Part shown: piece by piece, positions 5,427-6,658 of the stretch | Numbering within the stretch: position 1 is the stretch's first letter | How the letters are laid out: every line of letters begins with the position of its first letter | Assembly (NCBI GenBank): GCA_022866585.1 | Contig: JALHUP010000434.1 | Location: forward strand, 1 to 6,658 | Source of the DNA: Candidatus Zixiibacteriota bacterium | GTDB lineage: Bacteria > Zixibacteria > MSB-5A5 > SM1-73 | DNA: 6,658 bases | Direction of reading: 5' to 3' | Notes under the pieces: generated by a model | What the model was told of the DNA's origin: nothing | The model's input: only the letters and a program-made list of their open reading frames with translations | The model's database searches: none | Made by a program: the position numbers and the translations under genes

Positions 5427-6266
5427 ATGGACGACCTGGAAACCTATGCAGAGAACACCTGGTGCCCCGGTTGCGGGAATTTCGGAATCCTTTCTGCCTT
5501 CAAAAAAGCGGTGAGGAAACTTGAGGAGAAAGGGATAAAAAGGGAGAAGATTATTATCTCCGCTGGTATTGGCTGTCACGGAAAGACCTTTGACTATCTT
5601 AAACTCAGTGGACTTTATTCAATACACGGAAGATCCATGGCAACGGTGCAGGGTATGAAGATTGCCAACCCCGATTTGAAGGTGGTGGCATTTGCTGGTG
5701 ACGGCGATGCCTTTGGGGAGGGGATAGCTCACATGATATTCGCCGCCAAGAGGAATGCGGATATAACGGTAATCTTACACGACAACGGTGTGTATGGTCT
5801 TACCACCGGGCAATATACGCCAACCAGCCAGAAGGGTTTTAAAGGTCCCTCCACGCCCAAAGGGAGTATTGAAGAGCCTTTGAATCCCTTAGCCCTTATG
5901 TTAGAATCAAAAGCGACCTTTGTTGCCAGAGGTTATCCGGTCAAGTTGGATCATCTTGCGGACATAATGGTTCAGGCGGTGGAGCATGAGGGTTTTTCAT
6001 TTGTGGACGTTCTTCAGCCATGCGTGAGTTTCAACAATACGTATAAGAAATATAATGCTATGGTGGAGATTTTAGATCATATACCCGCTAACTACGAAGA
6101 GGCGATGGCTATTGCCAAAAGGGAGGATAAATTGCCCATAGGAATAATATACAAAAAGGAAAAACCACCGTATCATAAGGAATTATATGGAGACTCAAAC
6201 CCAGTAACAAAGCGAATGTCAAGGGAAGAGAGAATAAAGAAGATCGAAAGTCTACTCTCTTTATGA
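5427..6266 (+). CDS. korB: 2-oxoacid:ferredoxin oxidoreductase, beta subunit (KorB type)
   Basis: A 279-residue catalytic beta subunit that carries thiamine diphosphate and one 4Fe-4S cluster. WCPGCG at 12-17 gives C13 and C16; C50 in GIGCHGK and C199 complete the four cluster ligands. The thiamine-diphosphate/Mg2+ motif runs from GDGD at 91-94 to N120 (HDNGVYGLTTGQ). SIHGR at 65-69 is typical of this family. The length fits beta subunits that lack a built-in ferredoxin domain, so electrons would leave through a separate ferredoxin. It should pair with the gamma-alpha subunit encoded upstream to form the complete enzyme. The C-terminal 40 residues are rich in lysine, arginine and glutamate and end in a probable helix. 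Start at ATG 5427 is set by the strong Shine-Dalgarno. The exact 2-oxoacid cannot be told from sequence alone. Confidence 0.93.
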   Translation: MDDLETYAENTWCPGCGNFGILSAFKKAVRKLEEKGIKREKIIISAGIGCHGKTFDYLKLSGLYSIHGRSMATVQGMKIANPDLKVVAFAGDGDAFGEGIAHMIFAAKRNADITVILHDNGVYGLTTGQYTPTSQKGFKGPSTPKGSIEEPLNPLALMLESKATFVARGYPVKLDHLADIMVQAVEHEGFSFVDVLQPCVSFNNTYKKYNAMVEILDHIPANYEEAMAIAKREDKLPIGIIYKKEKPPYHKELYGDSNPVTKRMSREERIKKIESLLSL

Positions 6267-6359
6267 AAGAAATCGTATAGTGAATGATGAACAACTGATA
6301 AATATCATAACAAGGTGAACTTGACTTAATGCTTTAAAATATCAGCACATCGTTGACTC
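6267..6359. other. Short gene-free segment after the beta subunit gene
   Basis: AT-rich DNA between the beta subunit gene and the - strand transposase remnant. The only structure seen is a small TGATA/TATCA inverted repeat (6296-6307). No hairpin followed by a T-run, so no terminator is called. If the remnant on the right is from an insertion sequence, its terminal inverted repeat should lie here, but I cannot identify one. Confidence 0.4.
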
Positions 6360-6644
6360 TTAAAGTTCAATCTTTGATAAATCAATAGATGTTTTTGGTA
6401 AAGGGTAATCATATTTCGTTACTATCTTGGGGTTGTGATAAACAAACAATGTTTCCTTGGCAGTATCCATGGTTGTCCAGACATATTCGTATTCTACCCC
6501 GTTGGGCATGAGAAATTTTTCTCCAAAGACATCCAGAATTCGATTACTGCGAATAAATCTAATTTGACGCATGTATCCTGGCGCAATAGCAAGTTTTTTA
6601 GGGAGCTTGAAGTCGGATTCTAGGAGATCAGTATAAAATATTAT
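6360..6644 (-). pseudogene. C-terminal remnant of an IS481-like transposase
   Basis: On the - strand a frame of 94 codons runs from 6644 to a TAA at 6360-6362. It reads through LPKKLAIAPG into IRFIRSNRILDVFGEKF, then EYEYVWTTMDTAKETLFVYH and YDYPLP. This pattern (a basic proline-rich linker, FIR, GEKF, a YVWATIDT-like strand and a final short strand) resembles the C-terminal beta-rich tail of integrase-core transposases of the IS481 group, recognised from memory. The catalytic DDE domain is absent. In-frame TAG (6645-6647) and TGA (6648-6650) close the frame just upstream, so it is a broken gene unless a frameshift near 6640 joins it to sequence beyond the window. An ATG at 6572 could start a 70-residue product, but no good Shine-Dalgarno marks it. 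Confidence 0.55.
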
Positions 6645-6658
6645 CTATCAGCTCACGA

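Noticed and set aside
5326..5514. 62-codon frame overlapping the start of korB
   Set aside because: It continues out of frame into the beta subunit gene and its N-terminal part translates spacer repeats. The strong Shine-Dalgarno serves ATG 5427.
1..6658. CRISPR array, tRNA genes, toxin-antitoxin or defence genes
   Set aside because: No regularly spaced identical repeats, no tRNA cloverleaf pattern and no recognisable defence domains were found on either strand.

Overview
The window looks like chromosomal DNA from a moderate-GC, probably anaerobic bacterium. The case for a bacterium is a 12-nt Shine-Dalgarno sequence fully complementary to the bacterial 16S 3' end ahead of the last gene, and a sigma-70-like extended -10 promoter ahead of the TspO gene. 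The case for an anaerobic or ferredoxin-based lifestyle is a thiamine-diphosphate 2-oxoacid:acceptor oxidoreductase pair and a protein with two predicted 4Fe-4S clusters. I cannot name a taxon from the sequence.

Layout. Bases 1-423 hold no convincing gene but contain a 186-bp MITE-like element with 22-bp imperfect terminal inverted repeats and three internal hairpins, followed by a separate inverted repeat. Next come three unrelated single genes on the + strand: a small cupin protein (424-786), a NUDIX hydrolase (925-1476) and a short QueG-like double 4Fe-4S protein (start placed at 1646, end 2356). The spacers between them are filled with dispersed hairpin repeats of the TTCGACA...TGTCGAA type and a C-rich/G-rich inverted repeat. 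A five-helix TspO/MBR membrane protein (2676-3164) follows with its own clear promoter.

Bases 3165-3562 are a 398-bp spacer with two different structured segments: a 125-bp nested inverted repeat rich in spaced CG dinucleotides, and a hairpin directly abutting the Shine-Dalgarno of the next gene. Then comes the main metabolic unit: a fused gamma-alpha subunit (3563-5218) and the beta subunit (5427-6266) of a 2-oxoacid:ferredoxin oxidoreductase of KorAB type. They are separated by an unusually long 208-bp spacer that shares a motif with the upstream inverted repeat. The two subunits together would decarboxylate a 2-oxoacid to an acyl-CoA and reduce ferredoxin, or run in reverse. No ferredoxin-like delta subunit is present in the window.

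The right end carries, on the - strand, the C-terminal remnant of what looks like an IS481-type integrase-core transposase, closed off by in-frame stop codons. The protein-coding content is ordinary. The unusual material is in the spacers: several structurally distinct repeats, two of them flanking the korA-like gene. I see no CRISPR array, tRNA, rRNA or recognisable defence system.
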